Part shown: piece after piece, positions 53,667 through 61,932 of the stretch
Layout: every line of letters starts with the position of its first letter
Position numbering within the stretch: position 1 is the first letter of the stretch
Assembly (NCBI GenBank): GCA_050248715.1
Contig: JBFWRV010000009.1
Span: 62,001 to 126,000 of the forward strand
From: AWTP1-13 sp050248715
Lineage (GTDB): Bacteria > Pseudomonadota > Alphaproteobacteria > Rhizobiales > Hyphomicrobiaceae
Direction: 5' to 3'
Length of the DNA stretch: 64,000 nucleotides
Notes under the pieces: model-generated
The model's database searches: none
The model's input: the letters and a program-made list of their open reading frames with translations, nothing else
Told to the model about the DNA's origin: nothing
Program-made: the position numbers and the translations under genes

Positions 53667-54227
53667 GTGTCCAGCGACGATCCCATGATGGCGAGCATGG
53701 CGGGGCGCTATGCCGCCGCCTTGTTCGATCTTGCCAAGGAACAGCGCCAGCTTGAGCAGGTCGAGCGCGACGTGACGACCTTGCAGGGCATGCTCGATGC
53801 CAGCGGCGACCTTCAACGCCTTGTGCGTAGCCCCGTCATCTCGGCCGAGGATCAGGAGAGGGGCTTGGCCGCCCTGCTGGAGAAGACAGGGATCAGTGGC
53901 CTGACGGCCAACTTCGTCGGGCTCATTGCCCGCAACCGGCGCCTGTTCGCGGTTGCCGACATGCTCAAGAACTTCCGTGCACTGCTTGCCCGCGAGCGTG
54001 GCGAAGTGAGCGCGGACGTCACCTCCGCGCATCCGCTCACGAGCGAACAGATGCAGCTTCTGTCGGATACCCTGCGCACCTCGATCGGCAAGAACGTGCG
54101 CATCCATACCCGGGTCGACCCGGGCGTGCTCGGCGGCCTGATCGTCAAGGTCGGCAGCAAGATGATCGACAGCTCGCTGCGCACGAAGCTCAACAACCTC
54201 AAAGTCGTCATGAAAGGTATCGGCTGA
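53667..54227 (+). CDS. atpH: F1F0 ATP synthase delta subunit
   Basis: 186 residues from the GTG at 53667, preceded by GGGAG; GTG-initiated starts of the form V-S-S-D-D-P-M are usual for this subunit in Alphaproteobacteria, and the next ATG is at 53685. The N-terminal OSCP domain (MAGRYAAALFDLAKEQRQLEQ) and the C-terminal LGGLIVKVGSKMIDSSLRTKLNNL match the family. It links F1 to the peripheral stalk. Its stop overlaps the atpA start as TGATG. Confidence 0.95.
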   Translation: MSSDDPMMASMAGRYAAALFDLAKEQRQLEQVERDVTTLQGMLDASGDLQRLVRSPVISAEDQERGLAALLEKTGISGLTANFVGLIARNRRLFAVADMLKNFRALLARERGEVSADVTSAHPLTSEQMQLLSDTLRTSIGKNVRIHTRVDPGVLGGLIVKVGSKMIDSSLRTKLNNLKVVMKGIG

Positions 54228-55756
54228 TGGACATTCGCGCCTCAGAGATCTCGGCGATCCTGAAAGAGCAGATCAAGAACTTCGGCAAGGAGGCCGAGGT
54301 TTCGGAGATCGGCCAGGTGCTGTCGGTCGGCGACGGTATTGCCCGCGTCTACGGCCTCGACAAGGTGCAGGCCAGCGAGATGGTGGAGTTCCCCGGCGGC
54401 ATCCGCGGCATGGCGCTGAACCTCGAGACCGACAACGTCGGCATCGTGATTTTCGGCGACGACCGCAGCATCAAGGAAGGCGACACCGTCAAGCGTACCG
54501 GGGCCATCGTGGAGGTGCCGGTCGGCAAGGGGCTGCTCGGCCGCGTGGTCGACGCGCTCGGCAACCCGATCGACGGCAAGGGCCCGATCAAGGCGGACGT
54601 GAGAAAGCGCGTCGACGTCAAGGCGCCGGGCATCATTCCCCGCAGATCCGTGCACGAGCCTATGGCAACCGGCCTCAAGGCCATCGACGCCCTGATCCCG
54701 ATCGGCCGCGGCCAGCGCGAGCTCATCATCGGCGACCGCCAGACCGGCAAGACGGCCGTCGCCCTCGACACCATCCTCAACCAGAAGCCGCTCAACCAGG
54801 GCAACGACGAGAGCCAGAAGCTCTATTGCGTCTACGTCGCCGTCGGACAGAAGCGCTCCACGGTCGCCCAGTTCGTCAAGGCTCTGGAGGAGAACGGCGC
54901 CCTCGACTACTCGATCATCGTCGCCGCCACGGCCTCCGATCCCGCACCAATGCAGTATCTGGCGCCTTTCGCGGGCTGCGCCATGGGCGAGTTCTTCCGC
55001 GACAACGGGATGCACGCCGTTATCATCTACGACGATCTCTCCAAGCAGGCGGTCGCCTATCGCCAGATGTCGCTGCTGCTGCGCCGCCCGCCGGGCCGCG
55101 AAGCCTACCCGGGCGACGTCTTCTACCTGCATTCGCGGCTGCTCGAGCGCGCCGCGAAGATGGGCGATGCCGCCGGCAAGGGCTCGCTGACCGCGCTGCC
55201 CGTCATCGAGACTCAGGCCAACGACGTGTCGGCCTACATCCCCACCAACGTCATCTCCATCACCGACGGCCAGATCTTCCTCGAGACCGACCTGTTCTAC
55301 CAGGGCATCCGCCCCGCTGTGAACGTGGGCCTGTCGGTGTCGCGGGTGGGCTCCTCGGCGCAGACGAAGGCGATGAAGAAGGTCGCCGGGCGCATCAAGG
55401 GCGAGCTTGCCCAGTATCGCGAGATGGCAGCCTTCGCGCAGTTCGGCTCCGACCTCGATGCCACGACGCAACGCCTCCTGAACCGAGGCGCACGTCTCAC
55501 CGAGCTGCTGAAGCAGGCGCAGTTTTCGCCGCTCAAGATGGAAGAGCAGGTGTGCGTCATCTACGCCGGCGTCAACGGCTACTGCGATCCGATGCCCCTC
55601 GACAAGGTCAAGCCGTTCGAGGAGGCGCTACTCCTTGATCTGCGCAGCCAGAACGCCTCGATCCTGAACGAGATCCGCGACAGCAAGGACTTGTCGGATG
55701 CCACCGCGGCCAAGCTCAAGGGCGTGGTCGAGCAGGTCGCCAAGCAGTTCGCCTAA
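54227..55756 (+). CDS. atpA: F1F0 ATP synthase alpha subunit
   Basis: 509 residues. The P-loop is GDRQTGKT at 169-176. The N-terminal beta barrel opens with ILKEQIKNFGKEAEVSEIGQ. The catalytic-interface arginine lies in VGLSVSRVGSSAQTKAMKKV, and the family signature PAVNVGLSVS is intact. Full length for the family. It forms the alpha3beta3 hexamer with AtpD on the cytoplasmic side of the inner membrane. The atpH stop and this start share the A-T-G bases, so they are translationally coupled. Confidence 0.98.
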   Translation: MDIRASEISAILKEQIKNFGKEAEVSEIGQVLSVGDGIARVYGLDKVQASEMVEFPGGIRGMALNLETDNVGIVIFGDDRSIKEGDTVKRTGAIVEVPVGKGLLGRVVDALGNPIDGKGPIKADVRKRVDVKAPGIIPRRSVHEPMATGLKAIDALIPIGRGQRELIIGDRQTGKTAVALDTILNQKPLNQGNDESQKLYCVYVAVGQKRSTVAQFVKALEENGALDYSIIVAATASDPAPMQYLAPFAGCAMGEFFRDNGMHAVIIYDDLSKQAVAYRQMSLLLRRPPGREAYPGDVFYLHSRLLERAAKMGDAAGKGSLTALPVIETQANDVSAYIPTNVISITDGQIFLETDLFYQGIRPAVNVGLSVSRVGSSAQTKAMKKVAGRIKGELAQYREMAAFAQFGSDLDATTQRLLNRGARLTELLKQAQFSPLKMEEQVCVIYAGVNGYCDPMPLDKVKPFEEALLLDLRSQNASILNEIRDSKDLSDATAAKLKGVVEQVAKQFA

Positions 55757-55813
55757 GGTGTCTTACAGCGGTGGCGCAGGCCGCTGCTTCGGTCCTCTAC
55801 GCAAAGGCTGCCG

Positions 55814-56713
55814 ATGGCCTCACTGAAAGACATGCGCAACCGCATCGCCTCCGTAAAGGCGACGCGCAAGATCACCAAGGCCATGCAGATGGTGGCGGCC
55901 GCCAAGCTGCGGCGCGCCCAGGAGGCCGCCACCGCGGCCCGGCCCTATGCCGAGCGCATGGCGCGGGTGCTGGCCAACGTCAACGCCAGCGTGACCAATC
56001 GTTCGGGCGCATCGCCGCTGCTGGTCGGCACCGGCAAGGACCAGGTGCACCTGCTGGTGGTGATGACGGCCGAGCGCGGCTTGTGCGGCGGCTTCAATTC
56101 CAACATCGCCCGACTCGCACGCGGCGACGCGGTGCGCCTGTCGGCCGCCGGCAAGACGGTCAAGATTCTGACCGTCGGCCGCAAGGGCTACGATGCGCTA
56201 CGGCGCGAGTGGGGTCGCAACGTCGTCGACCGGGTTGATTTCAAGTCGGTCAAGCAGCTCCACTTCACTCACGCCCAGGGCGTCGCCGAGAAGGTCTTCG
56301 CCATGTTCGCGGCGGGCGAGTTCGACGTTTGCACCCTGTACTTCTCCGAGTTCAAGTCGGTAATCGCGCAGAAGCCGACAGCCCTCCAGCTGATTCCCGC
56401 ACACATGCCGACTCCGGCCCACGGCAAGGAGGCACCCTCCTCGCAGCCGAGGTCGCAGGCCGTCTACGAATACGAGCCGAGCGAGGAGGAAATTCTGGGG
56501 CCGCTGATCGCCCGCAACATCGCCACGCAGATCTTCCGCGGCCTGCTGGAGAATGCGGCGAGCGAGCAGGGCGCCCGCATGACGGCCATGGACAACGCCA
56601 CCCGCAACGCCGGCGATATGATCAACAAGCTCACGATCCGCTACAATCGCCAGCGCCAGGCCAACATCACCAAGGAGCTGATCGAGATCATCTCCGGCGC
56701 CGAGGCACTATAG
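55814..56713 (+). CDS. atpG: F1F0 ATP synthase gamma subunit
   Basis: 299 residues from the ATG at 55814. The conserved N-terminal helix (MASLKDMRNRIASVKATRKI) and C-terminal helix (ATRNAGDMINKLTIRYNRQR, then ITKELIEIISGAEAL) form the central rotor shaft. VVMTAERGLCGGFNSNIAR is the family signature. It is a normal-length alphaproteobacterial gamma. It lies 57 bp after atpA and is followed by a 153-bp gap holding a palindromic repeat. Confidence 0.97.
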   Translation: MASLKDMRNRIASVKATRKITKAMQMVAAAKLRRAQEAATAARPYAERMARVLANVNASVTNRSGASPLLVGTGKDQVHLLVVMTAERGLCGGFNSNIARLARGDAVRLSAAGKTVKILTVGRKGYDALRREWGRNVVDRVDFKSVKQLHFTHAQGVAEKVFAMFAAGEFDVCTLYFSEFKSVIAQKPTALQLIPAHMPTPAHGKEAPSSQPRSQAVYEYEPSEEEILGPLIARNIATQIFRGLLENAASEQGARMTAMDNATRNAGDMINKLTIRYNRQRQANITKELIEIISGAEAL

Positions 56714-56742
56714 GATGATCACGGCGACCGGACGTGCGCCGC

Positions 56743-56836
56743 TGTCATCCCGGGCCTTGTGCCGGGGATCGACGCCTCCGCCGACGCCTGGACGAGCAAA
56801 TTGATGGATGCCGGGGAAAAGCCCCGGCAGGACATG
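56743..56836. repeat. 94-bp palindromic element inside the atp operon (atpG-atpD gap)
   Basis: Begins TGTCATCCCGGGCC and ends GCCCCGGCAGGACATG, with internal CCGGGGATCGACG and GGATGCCGGGGAAAA. Size and inverted ends match the copies at 27004-27094 and 59008-59098. Both halves can fold. In this position it would be in the atp mRNA and might affect stability or the AtpG:AtpD ratio. Confidence 0.65.
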
Positions 56837-56866
56837 GAACGACAGACGAGGACGTAGGAACCGCAA

Positions 56867-58303
56867 ATGGCTACCAACAAAGTCGGCAAGATCCGCCAGG
56901 TGATGGGCGCCGTCGTCGACGTTCAGTTCGACGGGCATCTGCCGGAGATCCTGAACGCGCTCGAGACCACCAACCAGGGCAATCGCCTGGTGCTCGAGGT
57001 GGCACAGCACCTGGGCGAGAACACCGTCCGCACGGTGGCGATGGACAGCTCCGAAGGCCTCGTGCGCGGCCAGGAGGTGACCGACACCGGCCAGCCGATC
57101 GCCGTTCCCGTCGGCGACGAGACGCTCGGGCGCATCATGAACGTCATCGGCGAGCCGGTCGACGAGGCGGGGCCGATCCAGACCGCGAGCAAGCGTGCCA
57201 TCCACCAACCGGCACCCACCTTCGCCGACCAGTCGACGGAAGCCGCGATCCTGGTCACCGGGATCAAGGTCGTGGATCTGCTGGCCCCGTACGCCAAGGG
57301 CGGCAAGATCGGCCTGTTCGGCGGCGCCGGGGTCGGCAAGACCGTGCTGATCATGGAGCTGATCAACAACGTCGCCAAAGCGCACGGCGGCTACTCGGTG
57401 TTCGCGGGCGTCGGCGAGCGCACGCGCGAGGGCAACGACCTCTATCACGAGATGATCGAATCGAAGGTCAACCTCGATCCCAAGGAGCACGGCGGCTCCA
57501 CCAAAGGCTCCAAGTGCGCCCTCGTCTACGGACAGATGAACGAACCGCCCGGCGCACGTGCCCGCGTCGGTCTGTCGGGACTCACCGTGGCCGAGCACTT
57601 CCGCGACCAGGGCCAGGACGTGCTGTTCTTCGTCGACAACATCTTCCGCTTCACGCAGGCGGGCTCGGAGGTGTCGGCGTTGCTTGGCCGCATCCCCTCC
57701 GCCGTCGGTTACCAGCCGACGCTCGCAACCGACATGGGCGCGCTGCAGGAGCGCATCACCACCACGCAGAAGGGCTCGATCACATCCGTGCAGGCGATCT
57801 ACGTGCCGGCCGATGACCTGACCGATCCGGCACCTGCCACCTCCTTCGCCCATCTCGACGCTACCACCGTGCTGTCCCGCGGCATCGCGGAGAAGGGCAT
57901 CTATCCAGCTGTCGACCCGCTCGACTCGACCTCGCGCATCCTCGAGCCGCGCGTCGTGGGCGAGGAGCACTATCGGGTTGCCCGCCAGGTGCAGCAGATC
58001 CTGCAGAAGTACAAGTCGCTGCAGGACATCATAGCCATCCTGGGCATGGACGAGCTTTCGGAAGAGGACAAGCTGACGGTGGCCCGCGCCCGCAAGATCG
58101 AGCGCTTCCTGTCGCAGCCCTTCCACGTCGCCGAGGTGTTCACGGGATCGCCGGGCAAGCTCGTGTCAATCCAGGATACCATCAAGGGCTTCAAGGGCTT
58201 GTGCGCCGGCGACTACGACCACTTGCCGGAGCAGGCGTTCTACCTGGTCGGCACCATTGAAGAGGCGGTCGCCAAGGCGGAGAAGCTGGCCGAGGCGGCA
58301 TAA
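56867..58303 (+). CDS. atpD: F1F0 ATP synthase beta subunit
   Basis: 478 residues from the ATG at 56867 (MATNKVGKIRQVMGAVVDVQF). The catalytic P-loop is GGAGVGKT at 152-159. The catalytic glutamate region is VFAGVGERTREGNDLYHEM. The Walker B is DVLFFVDNIFRFTQAGSEVS, and the DELSEEDKLTVARARKIERF segment carries the DELSEED motif. It catalyses ATP synthesis at the alpha-beta interface. It is separated from atpC by the small unrecognised gene at 58323. Confidence 0.98.
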   Translation: MATNKVGKIRQVMGAVVDVQFDGHLPEILNALETTNQGNRLVLEVAQHLGENTVRTVAMDSSEGLVRGQEVTDTGQPIAVPVGDETLGRIMNVIGEPVDEAGPIQTASKRAIHQPAPTFADQSTEAAILVTGIKVVDLLAPYAKGGKIGLFGGAGVGKTVLIMELINNVAKAHGGYSVFAGVGERTREGNDLYHEMIESKVNLDPKEHGGSTKGSKCALVYGQMNEPPGARARVGLSGLTVAEHFRDQGQDVLFFVDNIFRFTQAGSEVSALLGRIPSAVGYQPTLATDMGALQERITTTQKGSITSVQAIYVPADDLTDPAPATSFAHLDATTVLSRGIAEKGIYPAVDPLDSTSRILEPRVVGEEHYRVARQVQQILQKYKSLQDIIAILGMDELSEEDKLTVARARKIERFLSQPFHVAEVFTGSPGKLVSIQDTIKGFKGLCAGDYDHLPEQAFYLVGTIEEAVAKAEKLAEAA

Positions 58304-58322
58304 CCCAAGAAGGAGCGAGGGC

Positions 58323-58568
58323 ATGTCGGCAGATGGCGCTGGAAGGTTCGGGGGCTGTTGCGAAGTTCTGAAGGACGTGCTCGAGAGCGAGGACTTCGAG
58401 CCGCTCATTGCCGAGGACGAGGACGGCGTCCTCTACATGTCGATCGGGCTTGTGGACCCCGAGAAGGAAGAGGATCCCAACATGGTCGACCATCCGGTGT
58501 TCTTCTGTCCGTTCTGCGGCAGCAAGCTGCAGACGCCGGACGAGGTCGACGCCAAGGTGAAATCGTAG
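58323..58568 (+). CDS. Small acidic zinc-ribbon-like protein inside the atp operon, unknown
   Basis: 81 residues from the ATG at 58323, with AAGGAGCGAGG just upstream, 19 bp after atpD and 22 bp before atpC on the same strand. N-terminal GGCCEVLKDVLESEDFEPLI holds two adjacent cysteines. The middle is acidic (VDPEKEEDPNMVDHP). The end has VFFCPFCGSKLQTPDEVD, a CxxC zinc-knuckle pattern, and a basic tail (DAKVKS). If both cysteine pairs bind one metal it would be a four-cysteine zinc site. I do not recognise a named family. Co-transcription with atpD and atpC is very likely, and a role in ATP synthase assembly or regulation is only inferred. Confidence 0.78.
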   Translation: MSADGAGRFGGCCEVLKDVLESEDFEPLIAEDEDGVLYMSIGLVDPEKEEDPNMVDHPVFFCPFCGSKLQTPDEVDAKVKS

Positions 58569-58590
58569 GCGATCCCGCGGGGCAGCGCGC

Positions 58591-58983
58591 ATGGCAGGCA
58601 CGTTCAGGTTCGAGTTGGTCACTCCCGAGCGCGTGGCGCTGTCGGAGGACGTGGAACAAGTGGTCGTTCCGGGCATGGAGGGCGAGTTCACCGTGCTGGC
58701 CGGTCATGCCCCCGTCATCTCGGCACTGCGCCCGGGTGTGATCGAGGTAGCGCTGCCCGATGCACGCCGCACCCGCATCTACGTCAAGGGCGGTTTCGCC
58801 GAGATCGACGCCCAACACCTCACCGTGCTGGCGGAGCGCGCATTCGACGTCGAGGCGATGGAAGCTGCCACCATCGCCGATGAGCTTGCTGCGGCGGAGG
58901 CCGAGCTTGCCTCTGCCGCCGACGACGCCGCCCGTCTCACGGCGGCGTCCGCCGTGGACCGGCTGAGGGCGCTATCCCGGTAG
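58591..58983 (+). CDS. atpC: F1F0 ATP synthase epsilon subunit
   Basis: 130 residues from the ATG at 58591. The N-terminal beta sandwich is standard: FRFELVTPERVALSEDVEQV, VPGMEGEFTVLAGHAPVISA, LRPGVIEV. The C-terminal helix pair is Ala-rich (ELAAAEAELASAADDAARLT). Epsilon couples F1 rotation and can inhibit ATP hydrolysis. It closes the operon. A palindromic element follows at 59008. Confidence 0.95.
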   Translation: MAGTFRFELVTPERVALSEDVEQVVVPGMEGEFTVLAGHAPVISALRPGVIEVALPDARRTRIYVKGGFAEIDAQHLTVLAERAFDVEAMEAATIADELAAAEAELASAADDAARLTAASAVDRLRALSR

Positions 58984-59007
58984 CCTGGCGCGCCGATCGC
59001 GAAATCC

Positions 59008-59098
59008 TGTCATGCCGGCCGAGAGCAGGAGCTCCAGAGTCGGCTGGATATTTTGCAGCCCGCCTGGCCTCCGAGCCGGGCCGGAGCTACGACATGAC
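59008..59098. repeat. 91-bp intergenic element downstream of atpC
   Basis: TGTCATGCCGGCC at the left and GGGCCGGAGCTACGACATGACG at the right are inverted. It is the third member in the window of the TGTCAT/ATGACA class. Placed between convergent atpC and the PfkB-family gene, it may also separate the two transcripts. Confidence 0.65.
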
Positions 59099-59118
59099 GG
59101 CCCGATCGGAAAACGCTC

Positions 59119-60480
59119 CTAATGCCCGAACATCAGCGCCAGCACCGTCTTTAGCCATTGCAGGGCGGCGCCGAGAAACGCGCTGGCCTTTTTGATCGGG
59201 AGCCTCACGACGTCGTCCAGGCCGGCCAGGATAGCCAGTCGGTTGATCACGATGAGAATCGCCAGCCAGCCGGCCGCATTCACCGCCTGCATCGACAGGT
59301 ACTTTGCCTGGCGGCTCAGCGTCTGACGCCAGGACTCGAAAGGCTCCTCGAACGATATGACCGAGCGCGGGGTCGCCCCCTCGGAGCGGAACGCACGTTG
59401 CGTGTGATGGCGGATTTCCGTTCGCAGGGCGCCCGTCAGCTCGGAGTTCTTCAGATCGAGGACGTCCTGCGCGCCGACCACCCCGGCCGTCTTGCCTCCA
59501 CTGGAGAGGAACACGTCGACCACCGCCGCCATCAAAGCGTCGCCGGCCCCCTTCTGGTTCGTCACGGGCATGTCCCTCATGTCGACCTGGAAATGATCCC
59601 CGGTCCAGGCGACGATCGTTGCAACCCGGTCATGGGCGAATGCGAGATAGCGCGTCCTCAGCAGCCGGCACATGGCCTGCGCCGTTGCCGCCTCCACATC
59701 GCCGGACCTGCTGAGCAGCATGCGAAGCCGCTCGCCATGCCGGTCCTCGTCTGGATCGATCTCGAACGTCATGGCGTCTATAACGTCCGCGACGCCGACG
59801 ATGCAGAGAACGCCGCCGCTGGCCTGCCCAAAACCATCCGCGACACTGCGGGCAAAGCGACGAGCCGTAGAATCCGTTGCAGCGAGCACGAAGAGAGGGG
59901 TGCGGTTGCTGACAGCGAGCCGGACGACCTCCTGGGCAGCCGCCTCGAAGAGGTAGGTGTCCACGACCAAGGCCTTGGCGCGGTTGACGGCGATGCGATC
60001 CCGGTTCCTGGTCCAATACTCCGGCGTATTCACGAGCGTTCTCGAGACCGAGTACAGCCGGGTCTGCTTTGCGCGCAACTCCACGCGGCCGCCCATCGCC
60101 GCCTGGAGAAACTCCCGGCTCCCCTGCTTTTCTATGCTCAGTCGCCTGACGTAGTCGGTCGACACGCCGTTGGACACCAGCTTGCTGAGGACGAGCTCGG
60201 CCAGGCGCGACTCTTTCGGCAGCAAGGTATCCAAGGCCACCCGACTGTTCTTGCCGGCTGCGGCCAGGTTGACCGCAACGTTGTAGCCGCTACCTCCTAC
60301 GGAGTAGACGATGCGGCCTTCATGATCGCTGCCTTGCGCCAGCAGGGTGTTGTCTGCCAGCTCGCCGGTCGTCTCGATGTGGGCGGAGCCCACCACGAGG
60401 ACGTCGATTCGGCGCACGATCAGTCGAATGATCCGCGACGGCCAGCCGAATATCCACTTTGCCTTGGACCAGACGCGCAT
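59119..60480 (-). CDS. PfkB-family carbohydrate-kinase-like protein with hydrophobic C-terminal tail
   Basis: 453 residues from the ATG at 60480 (MRVWSKAKWIFGWPSRIIRL). The ribokinase-like fold opens at LVVGSAHIETTGELAD with VYSVGGSGYNVAVNLAAAG, the first PfkB signature. The second, TNQKGAGDALMAAVVD, carries the catalytic Asp314 and anion hole. The middle is divergent and I cannot assign a sugar. Beyond the kinase, residues ~380-453 form an extra tail with two hydrophobic segments (GWLAILIVINRLAILAG and FLGAALQWLKTVLALMFG), unusual for this soluble family. It suggests membrane attachment. It sits between atpC and the RppH genes; composition looks less GC-rich than neighbours, possibly acquired. 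Confidence 0.72.
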   Translation of the reverse strand: MRVWSKAKWIFGWPSRIIRLIVRRIDVLVVGSAHIETTGELADNTLLAQGSDHEGRIVYSVGGSGYNVAVNLAAAGKNSRVALDTLLPKESRLAELVLSKLVSNGVSTDYVRRLSIEKQGSREFLQAAMGGRVELRAKQTRLYSVSRTLVNTPEYWTRNRDRIAVNRAKALVVDTYLFEAAAQEVVRLAVSNRTPLFVLAATDSTARRFARSVADGFGQASGGVLCIVGVADVIDAMTFEIDPDEDRHGERLRMLLSRSGDVEAATAQAMCRLLRTRYLAFAHDRVATIVAWTGDHFQVDMRDMPVTNQKGAGDALMAAVVDVFLSSGGKTAGVVGAQDVLDLKNSELTGALRTEIRHHTQRAFRSEGATPRSVISFEEPFESWRQTLSRQAKYLSMQAVNAAGWLAILIVINRLAILAGLDDVVRLPIKKASAFLGAALQWLKTVLALMFGH

Positions 60481-60736
60481 GCTCCGCTCTTGCTCGCCGA
60501 ATGCCTTGATGATGCAGGGAGGCCGTCGCGATGGGCCGTCGGCCAACGCGACAAGTGCGAGTATCCCTCGGTCGCAATAATATGCGTAAATGGAAGATTT
60601 AGTCTCGGCCGTGTCCCACTGTCAATGCAAGAACGAATAGACCGGTATATCAAGCGTTTACCAGAGCATTGAAGCCCAGGCACGCGTGCCCTCCGCGCAT
60701 GAAGGGCCCGACGTCTTCAAAAACGTATGTCAATGA
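60481..60736. other. AT-richer gap upstream of the PfkB-family gene
   Basis: 256 bp between two minus-strand genes. It holds the promoter-like sequence at 60597-60625 and an unusually A/T-rich stretch from about 60565 to 60665. No additional gene is convincing. Confidence 0.45.
60597..60625 (-). promoter_or_regulatory. Promoter-like sequence for the PfkB-family gene
   Basis: On the minus strand TTGACA (60625-60620), exactly 17 bp, then CTAAAT (60602-60597). This is close to the alphaproteobacterial TTGAC-N17-CTATAT pattern. Transcription would begin near 60590, leaving a leader of about 110 nt. Identified by eye. Confidence 0.45.
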
Positions 60737-61261
60737 TCAACGAGGCGAAGCCCAGGCGCTGGAGCCCGCGTAGGGTGCGAACTCGCGCACCACGTCGCAA
60801 TAGATCTGACGCTTGAAGGGCACGACGAGGTCAGGGAGCTTGGCCGCATCCACCCAGCGCCAGTCGTCGAACTCGGCCTTGCGGCCGCGGGCGGAAATGT
60901 CGATCTCACGGTCGTTGCCGGTGAAGCGCATGGCGAACCATTTCTGGCGCTGGCCGCGATATCGGCCCTTCAGCGCGATGCCGACAAGCTCTTCGGGCAG
61001 GTCGTAGGCGAACCAGCGGCTGGCCTCGCAGAGGAGCTCGGCGCTGGTGACGCTCGTTTCCTCCTCGAGTTCGCGTAGCGCTGCGGCCCACTCGGTCTCA
61101 CCGTCGATGATGCCGCCCTGCGGCATCTGCCAGATGCGACCGATCGCGGCGCCCGCCCACTTGGGGCGCCGGCTGCCAACCCATACGCGACCGGCACGGT
61201 TGATCAGCATGATCCCGACGCAGCGGCGATAAGGCAAATCGAGCGGCCGTGTATCGAGCAT
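60737..61261 (-). CDS. RNA pyrophosphohydrolase paralog 1 (Nudix)
   Basis: 174 residues from the ATG at 61261. RppH hallmarks: YRRCVGIMLINRAGRVWVGS, IWQMPQGGIIDGETEWAA, ALKGRYRGQRQKWFAMRFTG and VPFKRQIYCDVVREF. The Nudix box (residues 49-71) is GGIIDGE...RELEEETSV, where the usual glycine after EEET is serine; all catalytic glutamates remain. RppH converts 5'-triphosphate RNA to monophosphate, triggering decay, and related proteins hydrolyse dinucleoside polyphosphates. It is a tandem paralog of the gene upstream, 107 bp apart. Confidence 0.88.
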   Translation of the reverse strand: MLDTRPLDLPYRRCVGIMLINRAGRVWVGSRRPKWAGAAIGRIWQMPQGGIIDGETEWAAALRELEEETSVTSAELLCEASRWFAYDLPEELVGIALKGRYRGQRQKWFAMRFTGNDREIDISARGRKAEFDDWRWVDAAKLPDLVVPFKRQIYCDVVREFAPYAGSSAWASPR

Positions 61262-61368
61262 GCGCAGTCCAATCCGAGCGGCGAACCGGATGTTGGCAAC
61301 TGTTCAGTGATTTGCGGATTTTGTCACGGCAATCCGTCACGCCGGAGGCGGAAATGCCACTCGAGCGG

Positions 61369-61878
61369 TCAGGTCGGAGTCTGCGGGCGGGCAAGACAAG
61401 CGAACTCGGCGACCACTTGCGCGTACACCGCGCGCTTGAAGGGCACCACCAGGGCGACCAGCTCGTCGATCGGGGCCCAGCGCCAGACATCGAACTCGGG
61501 CGGATGGCCTGGCCGCGTCAGGGATACCTCGTCGTCGCCGCCGCGGAAGCGAACGGCAAACCACTTCTGTCTCTGGCCGCGGTAGCGTCCGCCCCAGGCC
61601 GTCGGCCGCAGGTTCAGGGGCAGATCATAGCAGTACCAGCCCGGACTCTCGGCGATGATATCGACCGAGCAGATGCCGGTCTCCTCCTCGAGCTCGCGCA
61701 GGGCGGCCTTGGCCGGGTCCTCGCTGGCGTCGATGCCGCCCTGCGGCATCTGCCACCACGCGCCGGGCCCCTCCGGCTCCGCGGGGGCGTCGTGGCGACG
61801 CCCGATCCAGACACGGCCGGTACGGTCGAGCACCATGATGCCGACGCAGGGGCGGTAGGCGCTGCTCTCGATTTGCAT
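61369..61878 (-). CDS. rppH: RNA pyrophosphohydrolase paralog 2 (Nudix), canonical box
   Basis: 169 residues from the ATG at 61878. YRPCVGIMVLDRTGRVWIGR, WWQMPQGGIDASEDPAKAA, GGRYRGQRQKWFAVRFRGGD and VPFKRAVYAQVVAEFA align with paralog 1 throughout. The Nudix box (residues 47-69), GGIDASE...RELEEETGI, is canonical, so this copy is the better candidate for the housekeeping RppH. It lies directly downstream of ctpA on the same strand (54 bp), the usual arrangement in this group as I recall it. Confidence 0.9.
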   Translation of the reverse strand: MQIESSAYRPCVGIMVLDRTGRVWIGRRHDAPAEPEGPGAWWQMPQGGIDASEDPAKAALRELEEETGICSVDIIAESPGWYCYDLPLNLRPTAWGGRYRGQRQKWFAVRFRGGDDEVSLTRPGHPPEFDVWRWAPIDELVALVVPFKRAVYAQVVAEFACLARPQTPT

Positions 61879-61932
61879 CGCGGGCCGAAGGAAGAGGATG
61901 CCGGCCCGCGAGGGGCCGGCATCCTCATAATG

